A DNA stretch of 64,000 bases from Dyadobacter arcticus (GTDB lineage: Bacteria > Bacteroidota > Bacteroidia > Cytophagales > Spirosomataceae): the NCBI RefSeq assembly GCF_011762185.1, contig NZ_JAASQJ010000001.1:372001-436000 (forward strand), given 5' to 3'. A program made the translations under genes and the position numbers. This document shows positions 1 to 8,550 of the stretch, one piece after another. Each line of letters opens with the position of its first letter. The stretch's first letter is position 1. The notes beneath the pieces were generated by a model. It was given only the letters and a program-made list of their open reading frames with translations. It searched no databases and was not told the DNA's origin.

Positions 1-881
1 CAAATGGCGCGGCAGAGGAAATCAAAAACACATACCCGGACATTACATGGATTGACATGGATTATAATGCCGGTTTTGGAAGGGCTAACAACAAAGGAAT
101 GTCAGTAGCGACCGGCGATTATTTTTTGTTGCTGAATGCAGATACGCTTATTACCGATAACATCATTTATCGCTGCTTCGACCAATTGAATAAAAGGCAG
201 GATGTAATTGCCTGCGGGGCATATCAGTATTACGCAGACGGTACGCCGATGCCATTTTATAAAAGCTTCAATGATTTCCGAAAGACATTTTTCATTCTGC
301 CTCCCAGTCGCATTGTTGAAAATGTAATGGGCACATTATTCCCTGAACCCAATTACACAGATCCCGAGCAATACGACTGGCTGGTTGGAGCTTTTGTATT
401 CGTTAGAAGAAAGGGATTCGAATTAACCGGCGGATTCAGCGAGGATTTTTTTATGTATGGAGAAGATGTGGAATGGTCGGGGCGGCTGGGTAAGTTGGGT
501 AAGCTTTGCCTACTCAAAGACAGCAAATTCATTCACCTTGAAAATGAAAACCCTTTTCGGCGCACACGAATTTCTTGGATCAATCGCTTCAGTACGCAAA
601 TGCAGGTCTCTAACTTCCTGTGGATCAGGAAACAGTACGGCATTATCTCATATTTGATCCTGATAATTCATTATATTTTTATGATACCCGTCGTTTTCGC
701 CTGGCGCATTGCTATTAATTTAAGAGAATCGGGAAAACCATTTTCCGAACTGACCACCCAGTTTATCTTTGTGCGAAAAACACGGGTGATATTAAAATAC
801 TTTTTCAGGACATTATTTTTGAAGAAAGGACTGTACAAAATTGATCCTTCCGAAAACATTGACCGCCTGACAATTTCATAG
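1..881 (+). CDS. Glycosyltransferase family 2, 5'-truncated by window edge
   Basis: The reading frame is open from the first bases of the window, so the N-terminus (nucleotide-binding start of the GT-A fold) lies outside; the ATG at 57 is internal. The visible part carries the rhamnosyltransferase-type GT2 signature: NAGFGRANNKG, then LLLNADT (the metal-binding D), and further on GGFSEDFFMYGEDVEW, the usual acceptor/base region. A hydrophobic stretch follows (about 200 residues after the ATG at 57), suggesting membrane association. Such enzymes add sugars to lipid-linked or cell-surface glycans on the cytoplasmic side. It is followed 23 nt later by a GT4 enzyme and then an exported glycosidase-like protein, so it probably belongs to an exopolysaccharide cluster. 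The sugar cannot be told from sequence. Confidence 0.9.
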   Translation, partial: NGAAEEIKNTYPDITWIDMDYNAGFGRANNKGMSVATGDYFLLLNADTLITDNIIYRCFDQLNKRQDVIACGAYQYYADGTPMPFYKSFNDFRKTFFILPPSRIVENVMGTLFPEPNYTDPEQYDWLVGAFVFVRRKGFELTGGFSEDFFMYGEDVEWSGRLGKLGKLCLLKDSKFIHLENENPFRRTRISWINRFSTQMQVSNFLWIRKQYGIISYLILIIHYIFMIPVVFAWRIAINLRESGKPFSELTTQFIFVRKTRVILKYFFRTLFLKKGLYKIDPSENIDRLTIS

Positions 882-904
882 ATTTCCTTCTCTGCCCTGC
901 TTTC

Positions 905-2020
905 ATGAACAACGTCAAACAACGTATTCTTTTTTTTACCCCTTTCGCCACACGCACAGGTTCGGAAATGATGCTTTTGTACATCCTTCGCCGCATCGAC
1001 AGAAGCCGGTTTGACGTGGGGATTGTCAGCTTTGCAAATGGTGAATTACTGAAAGAATTTCCGTCTGATATCCCTGTATTTATCATTCCAAGGAAGTTCA
1101 GCCTGGCTCAGAAAGTAATGTTTCATTTGAGTGTAAATCCCATTTTACGCTCGCTGAGAAAGCTAGCAAGAGAATTCAAAGCTGATCTGTGGTATGTGAA
1201 CACGACCATGCTCCCGGAAACTGCATTGGTTGCCAAAGAATTTTCAATCAAGCTGATCACGCACTTTCACGAGCTGCCGTTAACTTATATATATCTGAGT
1301 TCACAGGATTTTAAAAGCATTATCAGCAATTCTCACAGGCTTATTGGTTGCTCAAAAGTAACTTGTGAGGCCATCCAACAAGCCGGAGGCAAAAACGTTA
1401 GTCTTTTATACGAGTTTATAGATTCTGAAAAAGTAATCAGAAATCCTGAGCGGACAGCCGAGCTGCGGAAAAAACTCAATATTCCCAAAGATGATTATAT
1501 TTGGATGATGTCGGGAATGACCTCGGAACGAAAAGGATTCGACTTTTTGCCTGACATTGCAGAGGAATTGGATGACGCAAGCGTCCATTTGATTTGGGTA
1601 GGTGCCGCGATAGATGACGGCTTGGTTTACTATACCGAGCAAAGATGCCTGAATACCAAAGCTAAAACACATATTCATCTTCTTGGTAAGCAAAAAGAAG
1701 ACTATTACAATTATTTGGATATGGGAAATGGGTTTTTATTGACTTCGAGGCAAGATCCTTTTCCGCTGGTCATGATCGAGGCTGCTCATTTAGGGAAACC
1801 GATTGTTGCGTTCCCTTCTGGAGGCGTTTTGGAGTTCGTTGAGGATGGCATGGGAATTGTAACCGAAGATCTCAGTGTGAAGCAAATGGTTACCGCGATG
1901 CGGCTGATCATGACTGGTAAAGTCGCCACAAATGCGGCTAAAAGTGCTGAGGTGGCCAGCCGTTTCAGTGTGGAAAATGGGTATAATGAATGGGTTAAAT
2001 TAATTGACAAAGATTGTTAG
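905..2020 (+). CDS. Glycosyltransferase family 4 (GT-B fold)
   Basis: A 371-residue GT-B enzyme. The N-terminal half starts with a beta-strand and TGSEMMLLYILR, the acceptor-side loop typical of GT4. The C-terminal half has the donor-site signature SRQDPFPLVMIEAAHLGKP followed by VAFPSGGVLEFVEDG, where the first E of the E-x7-E-like motif contacts the nucleotide sugar. MSERKGF-like sequence (MTSERKGFDFLPDIAEEL) is the usual linker strand. It should be cytoplasmic and transfer a sugar with retention. The gene follows the GT2 gene by 23 nt and is followed almost directly by the secreted protein at 2022, so the three are probably one transcript. Donor and acceptor are unknown. Confidence 0.9.
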   Translation: MNNVKQRILFFTPFATRTGSEMMLLYILRRIDRSRFDVGIVSFANGELLKEFPSDIPVFIIPRKFSLAQKVMFHLSVNPILRSLRKLAREFKADLWYVNTTMLPETALVAKEFSIKLITHFHELPLTYIYLSSQDFKSIISNSHRLIGCSKVTCEAIQQAGGKNVSLLYEFIDSEKVIRNPERTAELRKKLNIPKDDYIWMMSGMTSERKGFDFLPDIAEELDDASVHLIWVGAAIDDGLVYYTEQRCLNTKAKTHIHLLGKQKEDYYNYLDMGNGFLLTSRQDPFPLVMIEAAHLGKPIVAFPSGGVLEFVEDGMGIVTEDLSVKQMVTAMRLIMTGKVATNAAKSAEVASRFSVENGYNEWVKLIDKDC

Positions 2021-2021
2021 T

Positions 2022-4910
2022 ATGATCAACTTTACGACCGTTTTAAATGTCTTCGCCAAAGTATTTTTCTTAATCATATGCGGAGTATTTAGTGCTACAC
2101 CGCTATTTGCCCAAACCAATCAGAAAACAACAGAAGTTGATTCCCAGCGATACCTGGCATTAATGCTCCTCAACCTTACGGATCCCGACAATCGCGGTCC
2201 GGAGCCTGACTTGATAAGAACAGCTGCCCAATACGGCATGAATGCCGTCTATATAACGATTCCCTGGGATAAGGTTTATTTTAGTTCGCCAACTGAAACG
2301 CCGCAATGGGCCAAGTATGATGAGCAGATCAAAATCGCCACGGATTTGGGTATGAAAGTGGCGCTAAGAATTCATTTGGGACGCCATAGCACCCGCATTA
2401 AAGGATTTTGGGAGTCTTCAGACAGCCAGTTCAGTCACTCGAACATCCCGCTGCTCAGTGGTTATCTGGATACTTTTTTCGGGTTTGACAATCAAGCCAT
2501 CGTGAATAAAGGTTTGGCTTTTGTAAAAGAAACTGTCAATCATTACAAATACCTTCAGGCGAGTAACAAGCTGCTTTATGTTTCTGTGACCAATACCTCA
2601 ACCCAGGAAGGAGAATATCCAAGCGGGCTGATCTCTTCCGGAAGAGAAAACACAGCTGTGTTCGATTACTCTAAGTCTATGAAAAGTGGTTTTCAGGCTT
2701 TTCTAAAATCCCATTATACCAAAATTGAACGGCTGAATTTTCTTTGGGGAACGACTTTCAAAAAATTTGAAGACGCTGAACCACCCGCAACGCCCTGGGA
2801 CCCATCGGAATCATTTCGGCAACGATATGGCAAGGACTGGTACATCTACCGCCATATGGTTTTCAAAAAATACATAGAGCAAATGATCAGCACGGTTAAG
2901 TCCGTGGATCCGGCCATCAAATTTGTGTCCGATTATGGCTCCGTTTTCGATCCTCCCTCCGTCATGAGAGGGACGCTGGGTTTTCGGGATTTAAATGCCA
3001 AAGCAGACGGCATTAAGGTTAATGATAACGCCAACCATGACCACAGGTGGTCGGTGGATATATTGAAAAGTGACGCGCCAGCGAGTTTTATTACCGCTAA
3101 TGAGCTTTTCGTCAGCTCTTATCTTGATAACGTCTCCCATGCGAAACAGATCAACGAAAACTTTGCACATGGCGCTAATGTTGTCGCAGTCGTTATTTCG
3201 ACAATGGATCAAATGGTAAGATCTGAGACATTCTTACGACCTGCAACAACCACATGGCTCAATAATCCAATTCCAAAAATTACATATGCCGATACCGTCA
3301 ACTATCGCTTGTCCGCGGCGGTGGAAAAAAAAGGAGCCGTTGCAGTCGCGTACGATGAATGGGCCAAGAAAGCTTATGCCAATCCAGCCAATCCCAAACC
3401 TGTCCTGATCCGTCTTCACGAAGATTTGCTAACTGCTGAGTATTGGAATGAAGCTTCCAATCATGCGCCCTATGTGTTCAGGCCAGTTCCTATGCAGGTC
3501 GTTGCAGTCAATAAGGATTTCTCGTACAGACTACCTATTGACACATTTTCAGACGTGGACGGTACGGTTGTTAAAATTGACGTAGCCTCAGTTCCTTCAT
3601 GGCTCAAATATGAAGGCGGGATCCTCAAAGGTAAACCCACAGCATTGGGTGATTACCGAATCACCCTCAAAGGAGTAGACGACGAGGGCGGAACTGCGGA
3701 AGCATTTTTCACAATTCGTGTGGATACCCGGGAAAATGTAAATAAGCCGCCTACCGTGGACAGTAATTTTTCTAATCAAACTGTTGCGATCAGCAAACCT
3801 TTCAGCATCGCAATTCCCAACGATGCCTTCAAAGACAGTGATGGAACTGTCACCAGAATTGAAGCAAGTGAACTGCCTGCTTGGCTTAAATTTTCCAATG
3901 GCACGCTAAGCGGAACTCCAGCGCAATTGGGTGAATACCGCATTATCCTGAAAGCATATGATGACCTCAATGCTTTTGTAGAAACCTATTTTACAATCCG
4001 CGTGGTAGAGCCGCAGTTCCTGAACGCCCCACCCTTTGCAAGCAGCAACCTTCCGATCAAGTTTGCGCAGATCAATATGCCTTTCAATTACATTCTTCCT
4101 TCGAACATTTTTGGTGATCCCGACGGATACATTTCTTCCGTTTCCGTAGTGAATCGCCCTACGTGGCTCAATTTCGCGCTTAATGTATTCTCTGGAACGC
4201 CGACAGTAGAAGGGGAGTATCGCTTGATTATCCGGGCATATGACAATGCAGGTGCTTATGTGGAAGTACCGTTTATCATCCTGGTGCAAATCCCTGAATT
4301 GCGTTTTGAATTGGTTAAAGGCGGCAGCAAAGTGGATCAAAGCGTGATCCGAAAGCTGGATGGTGACGATATCCTTCCCTATGACTCATTACCCCCATTG
4401 CTGAACATTTATGCATATGGAAACTTTGAATACGATAAAGTTACGTTCGATCTAAACGGCCCTTACCGTAAGAGGTCTACAACAACTATTTTCCCCTACG
4501 CTTTATATGAAAACGAGCTTGGTTTTGCACCTTATGTCGGCAACTATACCCTTACCGTCACAGCTGCCAAGCAGGATTCGGCCGTTGTGACGAATTCAAT
4601 TCAATTCAGCATTTCGTACAGCGGCTCTATAAATATTACCCAGGAAATGGAGGATTGGGCATTTTATCCAAATCCCGTTGAAGAAATTTTGAACATCAAA
4701 CTACCGGAAGTTCAGCAAGGTGATAGTTTGTCTTACGAAATAGTAACTGCGTCCGGAAAGCGAATAGCACTTCCGGAAACGTATGTAGTTGCAGCGGACA
4801 ATCTCGCCAACATTGACCTTTCCAGTCTCGGGCTCTCGTCCGGAATCTATTTTATCCGCCTCAAAAACAACGGCGCCCTACTCAAACAATTCCGGATTTT
4901 CAAAAAATAA
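2022..4910 (+). CDS. T9SS-exported glycosidase-like protein with Ig-like repeats
   Basis: I choose the ATG at 2022 over an in-frame TTG at 2004 because it gives a clean signal peptide ending near ATPLFA-QTN. Residues about 40-470 look like a clan GH-A TIM barrel resembling GH42/beta-galactosidase catalytic domains (AAQYGMNAVYITIPWDKVYF; later FITANELFVSSY), but I cannot assign the two catalytic acids with confidence. Three dystroglycan/cadherin-like putative Ig repeats follow from about residues 490, 576 and 667, each with F-x-D-x-DG and SVPSWLKY-type sequence. From about 879 there is a type IX sorting domain (FYPNPVEEILNIKL ... GIYFIRLKNNG ... FRIFKK). It should be secreted or surface-attached through T9SS. 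Its place behind two glycosyltransferases suggests trimming or binding of the polysaccharide made by the cluster. Confidence 0.75.
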   Translation: MINFTTVLNVFAKVFFLIICGVFSATPLFAQTNQKTTEVDSQRYLALMLLNLTDPDNRGPEPDLIRTAAQYGMNAVYITIPWDKVYFSSPTETPQWAKYDEQIKIATDLGMKVALRIHLGRHSTRIKGFWESSDSQFSHSNIPLLSGYLDTFFGFDNQAIVNKGLAFVKETVNHYKYLQASNKLLYVSVTNTSTQEGEYPSGLISSGRENTAVFDYSKSMKSGFQAFLKSHYTKIERLNFLWGTTFKKFEDAEPPATPWDPSESFRQRYGKDWYIYRHMVFKKYIEQMISTVKSVDPAIKFVSDYGSVFDPPSVMRGTLGFRDLNAKADGIKVNDNANHDHRWSVDILKSDAPASFITANELFVSSYLDNVSHAKQINENFAHGANVVAVVISTMDQMVRSETFLRPATTTWLNNPIPKITYADTVNYRLSAAVEKKGAVAVAYDEWAKKAYANPANPKPVLIRLHEDLLTAEYWNEASNHAPYVFRPVPMQVVAVNKDFSYRLPIDTFSDVDGTVVKIDVASVPSWLKYEGGILKGKPTALGDYRITLKGVDDEGGTAEAFFTIRVDTRENVNKPPTVDSNFSNQTVAISKPFSIAIPNDAFKDSDGTVTRIEASELPAWLKFSNGTLSGTPAQLGEYRIILKAYDDLNAFVETYFTIRVVEPQFLNAPPFASSNLPIKFAQINMPFNYILPSNIFGDPDGYISSVSVVNRPTWLNFALNVFSGTPTVEGEYRLIIRAYDNAGAYVEVPFIILVQIPELRFELVKGGSKVDQSVIRKLDGDDILPYDSLPPLLNIYAYGNFEYDKVTFDLNGPYRKRSTTTIFPYALYENELGFAPYVGNYTLTVTAAKQDSAVVTNSIQFSISYSGSINITQEMEDWAFYPNPVEEILNIKLPEVQQGDSLSYEIVTASGKRIALPETYVVAADNLANIDLSSLGLSSGIYFIRLKNNGALLKQFRIFKK

Positions 4911-4978
4911 CTGTATTCGATAGATTTGATTGCGGCTTTTTTGCCAGTAGTATGTGTGCATGATAAGCACTAATAATT

Positions 4979-5008
4979 TATATTTGTATGTATAGTATGC
5001 AAGCATAC
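4979..5008 (+). promoter_or_regulatory. Candidate promoter -7 box with adjoining dyad operator
   Basis: TATATTTG at 4979-4986 fits the Bacteroidota -7 consensus TAnnTTTG. Nine bases later lies a dyad, GTATGC-AA-GCATAC (4995-5008), at the expected transcription start, where a repressor could act. No TTTG is seen at the -33 distance, which lowers confidence. It would drive the acyl-CoA dehydrogenase gene at 5039. Confidence 0.4.
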
Positions 5009-5038
5009 CTTTTATTAGCTGACTAAAAAACTTGTCAT

Positions 5039-6853
5039 ATGTCCGTTGCAGAAGCAAACAAAACGTCTATTAAGGGAGGAGAATTTCTGATCAAGGAAAC
5101 GGCTGCCTCACAAATCTTTATCCCCGAAGAATTTACAGAGGAGCAACGGATGATTGCAGATACCTGCAGGGATTTTTTGAGTAAAGAAATCTGGCCGCGG
5201 CTGGATGAAATTGACCATGCGACTAGCCCTGAGTTAATTTCAGGCTTAATGGACAAGGCTGGAGAGCTTGGCTTACTAGGCACCGCGGTACCCGAAGAAT
5301 ACGGAGGTTTTGGCATGAATTTCAACACGTCCATGCTGGTAGCCGAAGCAACCGGCGCGGGAAATTCATTTTCAGTCGCACTTTCGGCGCATACGGGCAT
5401 CGGTACATTGCCAATCCTTTATTATGGAAATGAGGAACAGAAATCGAAGTATTTACCAAAGCTGGCTTCGGGGGAGTGGAAAGCGGCCTATTGCCTCACT
5501 GAGCCTGATTCGGGGTCTGATGCTAATTCTGGTAAAACAAAAGCGATACTGACCGAAGATAGCAAGCATTACGTCATTAATGGTCAGAAAATGTGGATCA
5601 CAAACGGCGGCTTTGCTGATATTCTGATTGTTTTTGCAAAAGTAGAAGAGAATGGACTAGCAGATAAAAACCTGAGTGCGTTCATCATTGAAAAGTCATT
5701 CGGTGGCGTCACGATGAACGAGCCTGAGCATAAAATGGGCATTAAAGGGTCAGATACGCGGCAGATTTTCTTTAATGACTGTTTGGTACCGGCCGAAAAT
5801 ATGCTGTCAGAACAGGGAAACGGCTTTAAAATAGCGGTGAACATTCTGAACATTGGACGCATCAAATTAGCTGCCGCTGCACTTGGCGGAGCCAAAAGAG
5901 TTGCCAAACAGGCGATAAATTATGCCAATGAGCGCAAACAATTCGGAACAGCCATTTCCAATTTCGGGGCCATCAAACATAAAATCGCTGAAATGGCGGT
6001 GGGAATGTTTGTGACGGAATCCGCAGCATACCGAGTCGGGCAGAATATTGACGATCTGATCTCATCGTACCAGGCCAAAGGATTGTCGGACGCTGAATCT
6101 AAGCTGAAAGCATTGGAAGAATTGGCCATTGAATGCGCCATTATGAAAGTGCATGGCTCAGAAGTGCTGGATTATGTTGTGGATGAAGGTGTTCAGATTT
6201 ATGGCGGAATGGGCTATTCGGCCGACGCGCCCATGGATCGCGCTTATCGTGATAGTCGCATCAACCGCATTTTCGAAGGTACCAATGAAATAAACCGGCT
6301 TTTGGTCGTGGATATGCTTTTGAAACGCGCCATGAAAGGTCAGCTGAACCTGATGGGACCTGCGACAGCCGTTGGAAAAGAGATTTTGTCCATCCCGGAT
6401 TTCAATATGGATGAAGATGAAACACTTTTCGCTGCAGAGAAAAAAGTGATCAAAAATCTAAAAAAAGCAGCCTTGATGGTCGCTGGCGCGGCAGTACAGA
6501 AATTTATGATGAAACTTTCAGAAGAACAGGAAATTATCATGAACCTGGCTGATATGGTCATTGAAATATATGCGGCAGAATCGGTATTGCTCCGCGTTGA
6601 AAAACGCGTTGAGTTGCTTGGAGCAGACGCCAATGCTTTACAAAAGGACATCGCCCAAATCTATTTAAACCGGGCGGTTGAAAAAGTGAATCAGGCCGGC
6701 AGATCTGCGATCACGAGCTTTGCAGAAAGTGACGAATTACGCGTCATGCTGATGGGCCTTAAACGGTTCACCAAAATAGAACCAATGAACCTGAAAGACG
6801 CACGACGCAGGATCGCCGACGAGATAATTTCCAAAAACGATTACATTTTCTAG
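5039..6853 (+). CDS. Acyl-CoA dehydrogenase, long form with C-terminal extension
   Basis: A 604-residue flavoprotein that oxidises acyl-CoA to trans-2-enoyl-CoA in fatty-acid beta-oxidation. The first about 430 residues are a complete ACAD domain: YCLTEPDSGSDAN and MWITNGG bind FAD and substrate, and IYGGMGYSADAPMDRAYRDS is the C-terminal ACAD signature. Glu413 in FEGTNEI is the catalytic base in the position used by medium- and short-chain enzymes. About 170 further helical residues follow, as in VLCAD-like enzymes that dimerise or bind membranes. It stands alone, with no etfAB, thiolase or enoyl-CoA hydratase beside it. A promoter-like box and dyad lie just upstream. Chain-length preference is not visible. 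Confidence 0.93.
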   Translation: MSVAEANKTSIKGGEFLIKETAASQIFIPEEFTEEQRMIADTCRDFLSKEIWPRLDEIDHATSPELISGLMDKAGELGLLGTAVPEEYGGFGMNFNTSMLVAEATGAGNSFSVALSAHTGIGTLPILYYGNEEQKSKYLPKLASGEWKAAYCLTEPDSGSDANSGKTKAILTEDSKHYVINGQKMWITNGGFADILIVFAKVEENGLADKNLSAFIIEKSFGGVTMNEPEHKMGIKGSDTRQIFFNDCLVPAENMLSEQGNGFKIAVNILNIGRIKLAAAALGGAKRVAKQAINYANERKQFGTAISNFGAIKHKIAEMAVGMFVTESAAYRVGQNIDDLISSYQAKGLSDAESKLKALEELAIECAIMKVHGSEVLDYVVDEGVQIYGGMGYSADAPMDRAYRDSRINRIFEGTNEINRLLVVDMLLKRAMKGQLNLMGPATAVGKEILSIPDFNMDEDETLFAAEKKVIKNLKKAALMVAGAAVQKFMMKLSEEQEIIMNLADMVIEIYAAESVLLRVEKRVELLGADANALQKDIAQIYLNRAVEKVNQAGRSAITSFAESDELRVMLMGLKRFTKIEPMNLKDARRRIADEIISKNDYIF

Positions 6854-6870
6854 GTTTTTTATTCTACCTC

Positions 6871-6884
6871 AAATTGCGCAATTT
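6871..6884. promoter_or_regulatory. 14-bp perfect palindrome (possible operator)
   Basis: AAATTGCGCAATTT is a perfect palindrome in the 138-nt gap between the acyl-CoA dehydrogenase and bshC. It has no T tract placed for termination, so a dimeric regulator site is a better guess than a terminator. No regulator is encoded nearby. Confidence 0.3.
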
Positions 6885-6918
6885 TGGGAAACCAAATTCC
6901 GGCCTTTTCACGTTAGGT

Positions 6919-6995
6919 AGGAGGTTCTTTTGAATAAAAAATCTAAAATATTACGTTGGATTCTCTACCAGCTACTGAAAAACCACCTTTCATGA
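6919..6995 (+). promoter_or_regulatory. Possible 21-codon leader ORF before bshC
   Basis: AGGAGG (6919-6924), a perfect Shine-Dalgarno sequence and rare in this window, lies 5 nt before a TTG at 6930. That TTG opens a 21-codon frame whose TGA (6993-6995) overlaps the bshC ATG at 6992. This geometry would allow translational coupling. Coding is unproven, and Bacteroidota ribosomes use such sequences weakly. Confidence 0.25.
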
Positions 6996-8542
6996 CCCAG
7001 CATTCTGTGGATCTGCGTACGACCGGACAATTCCCGGCGTTGCTTCTTGATTATCTTGATCAAAAGCCTGGTTTAGAGGAGTTTTACAGCGTTTATCCAA
7101 CGTTACAGAATGCAAGGGAAGCCATATTGAATAAGGAGGGTTTCGATCCTGAAAAACGTAAAACGCTGGTCGATGTACTGACCAAACAATACCTTGGACT
7201 GCCTTACCTGCCCGATTTTTCAATCCTTTTAGAAGAAAATACATTCACGGTAACGACCGGTCATCAGCTCAATATTTTTACCGGGCCGTTGTACATTATT
7301 TATAAGATTGTTACGACGATCAATTTGGCCAAAGCTTTGAAAGAGGCTTATCCGGAGTACAATTTTGTGCCCGTTTACTGGATGGCCTCGGAAGACCATG
7401 ATTTTGAAGAAATTGCATCTTTTCATCTTTTCGGCCAAACACATAAATGGACTGGCGAGCATCAGGGTGCGGTAGGAAGATTGAATCCCCGCGATCTCGA
7501 AAGCATTTTAAAGCAGCTTCCCGATAAGCCACTTTTATTCGCAAAAGCTTATCTCGAAAATGAAACATTGGCCAATGCGGTCCGATGTTATATGCACGAA
7601 TTATTCGGGCAGTACGGCCTGATTAGTATCGACGCCGATCACGCGGATCTGAAACGCCACTTTTTGCCAGTTATTTATGAAGAACTTACTGGTTCTGTGT
7701 CTGAAAAACTGGTTACCACAACCACTACCAAGCTCAATTCTCTCGGATACCATACGCCGCTTCACGCCCGGGAGATCAATCTGTTTTACCTGGATGATAA
7801 TTTAAGGGAACGCATTACCAAGGAAGGTGAGACTTATAGAGTCCTAAATACGGACATTGCATTTTCGGAAAAGGAAATCCTTGAACTCGCCAATAACCAT
7901 CCCGAATATTTCAGCCCCAATGTAATCCTGCGGCCTTTATACGAAGAAATTATACTTCCGAATCTTGCGTATATTGGTGGACCGTCAGAGGTGCCGTACT
8001 GGATGCAATTGAAGGGTGTTTTTGATCATTTTCAGGTGCCATTCCCTATGCTGATGCCCCGAAATTTTGCATTGTATCTCAGTGGTCATCAATGTAAAAA
8101 GGCGCAGAAACTTAAAATCAATTTTAAAGATCTTTTTCTGGATGAAATAGCATTGCGTAAGAGGTTCGTAGAAAAGAATACCGATCACATCCTCAGTCTG
8201 GAAGATCAGAAGATTACTTTTAATCAGGTTTTCGAAGAGATATTGGCGAAGGCTGTTGCAATTGATCAAACAATGCTTGGAGCCGTCAAAGCAGAGCAAA
8301 CGCGACTTTTCAACTCATTAAAACATCTTGAAAAACGCATTGCGAAAGCGGAAGAACGCAATTACGAATCAGAAATTGATCAGTTATTGGGGCTTAAAAA
8401 CAAACTGTTCCCGAACGGAATCGCCCAGGAACGGTATGATAATCTTCTGAATTTCTATATTAACGATCCGGCTTTTATTCAGAAATTATTTAGTGCCTTT
8501 GATCCGTTGGATTTTAGATACAATGTCCTTCTGGAAGAATAA
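6992..8542 (+). CDS. bshC: Bacillithiol biosynthesis cysteine-adding enzyme BshC
   Basis: A BshC family protein of 516 residues. It makes the last step of bacillithiol synthesis, joining cysteine to GlcN-malate in the cytoplasm. Family landmarks are the start VDLRTTGQFPALLLDYL, the nucleotide-binding-like core VTTGHQLNIFTGPLYIIYK, WMASEDHDFEEI, and the C-terminal coiled coil ending in NLLNFYINDPAFI. I place the start at ATG 6992 because family members begin just before the DLRTTGQF segment; a TTG at 6956 would add 12 residues with no family match. bshA and bshB are not in the window. The gene ends 8 nt from the convergent gene at 8551. Bacillithiol is the usual low-molecular-weight thiol of this phylum, so function is well supported. 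Confidence 0.93.
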   Translation: MTQHSVDLRTTGQFPALLLDYLDQKPGLEEFYSVYPTLQNAREAILNKEGFDPEKRKTLVDVLTKQYLGLPYLPDFSILLEENTFTVTTGHQLNIFTGPLYIIYKIVTTINLAKALKEAYPEYNFVPVYWMASEDHDFEEIASFHLFGQTHKWTGEHQGAVGRLNPRDLESILKQLPDKPLLFAKAYLENETLANAVRCYMHELFGQYGLISIDADHADLKRHFLPVIYEELTGSVSEKLVTTTTTKLNSLGYHTPLHAREINLFYLDDNLRERITKEGETYRVLNTDIAFSEKEILELANNHPEYFSPNVILRPLYEEIILPNLAYIGGPSEVPYWMQLKGVFDHFQVPFPMLMPRNFALYLSGHQCKKAQKLKINFKDLFLDEIALRKRFVEKNTDHILSLEDQKITFNQVFEEILAKAVAIDQTMLGAVKAEQTRLFNSLKHLEKRIAKAEERNYESEIDQLLGLKNKLFPNGIAQERYDNLLNFYINDPAFIQKLFSAFDPLDFRYNVLLEE

Positions 8543-8550
8543 ATGCCAGA

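Noticed and set aside
2004..2021. TTG start at 2004 for the T9SS protein
   Set aside because: It would overlap the GT4 gene and put extra residues before a clean signal peptide that starts at ATG 2022.
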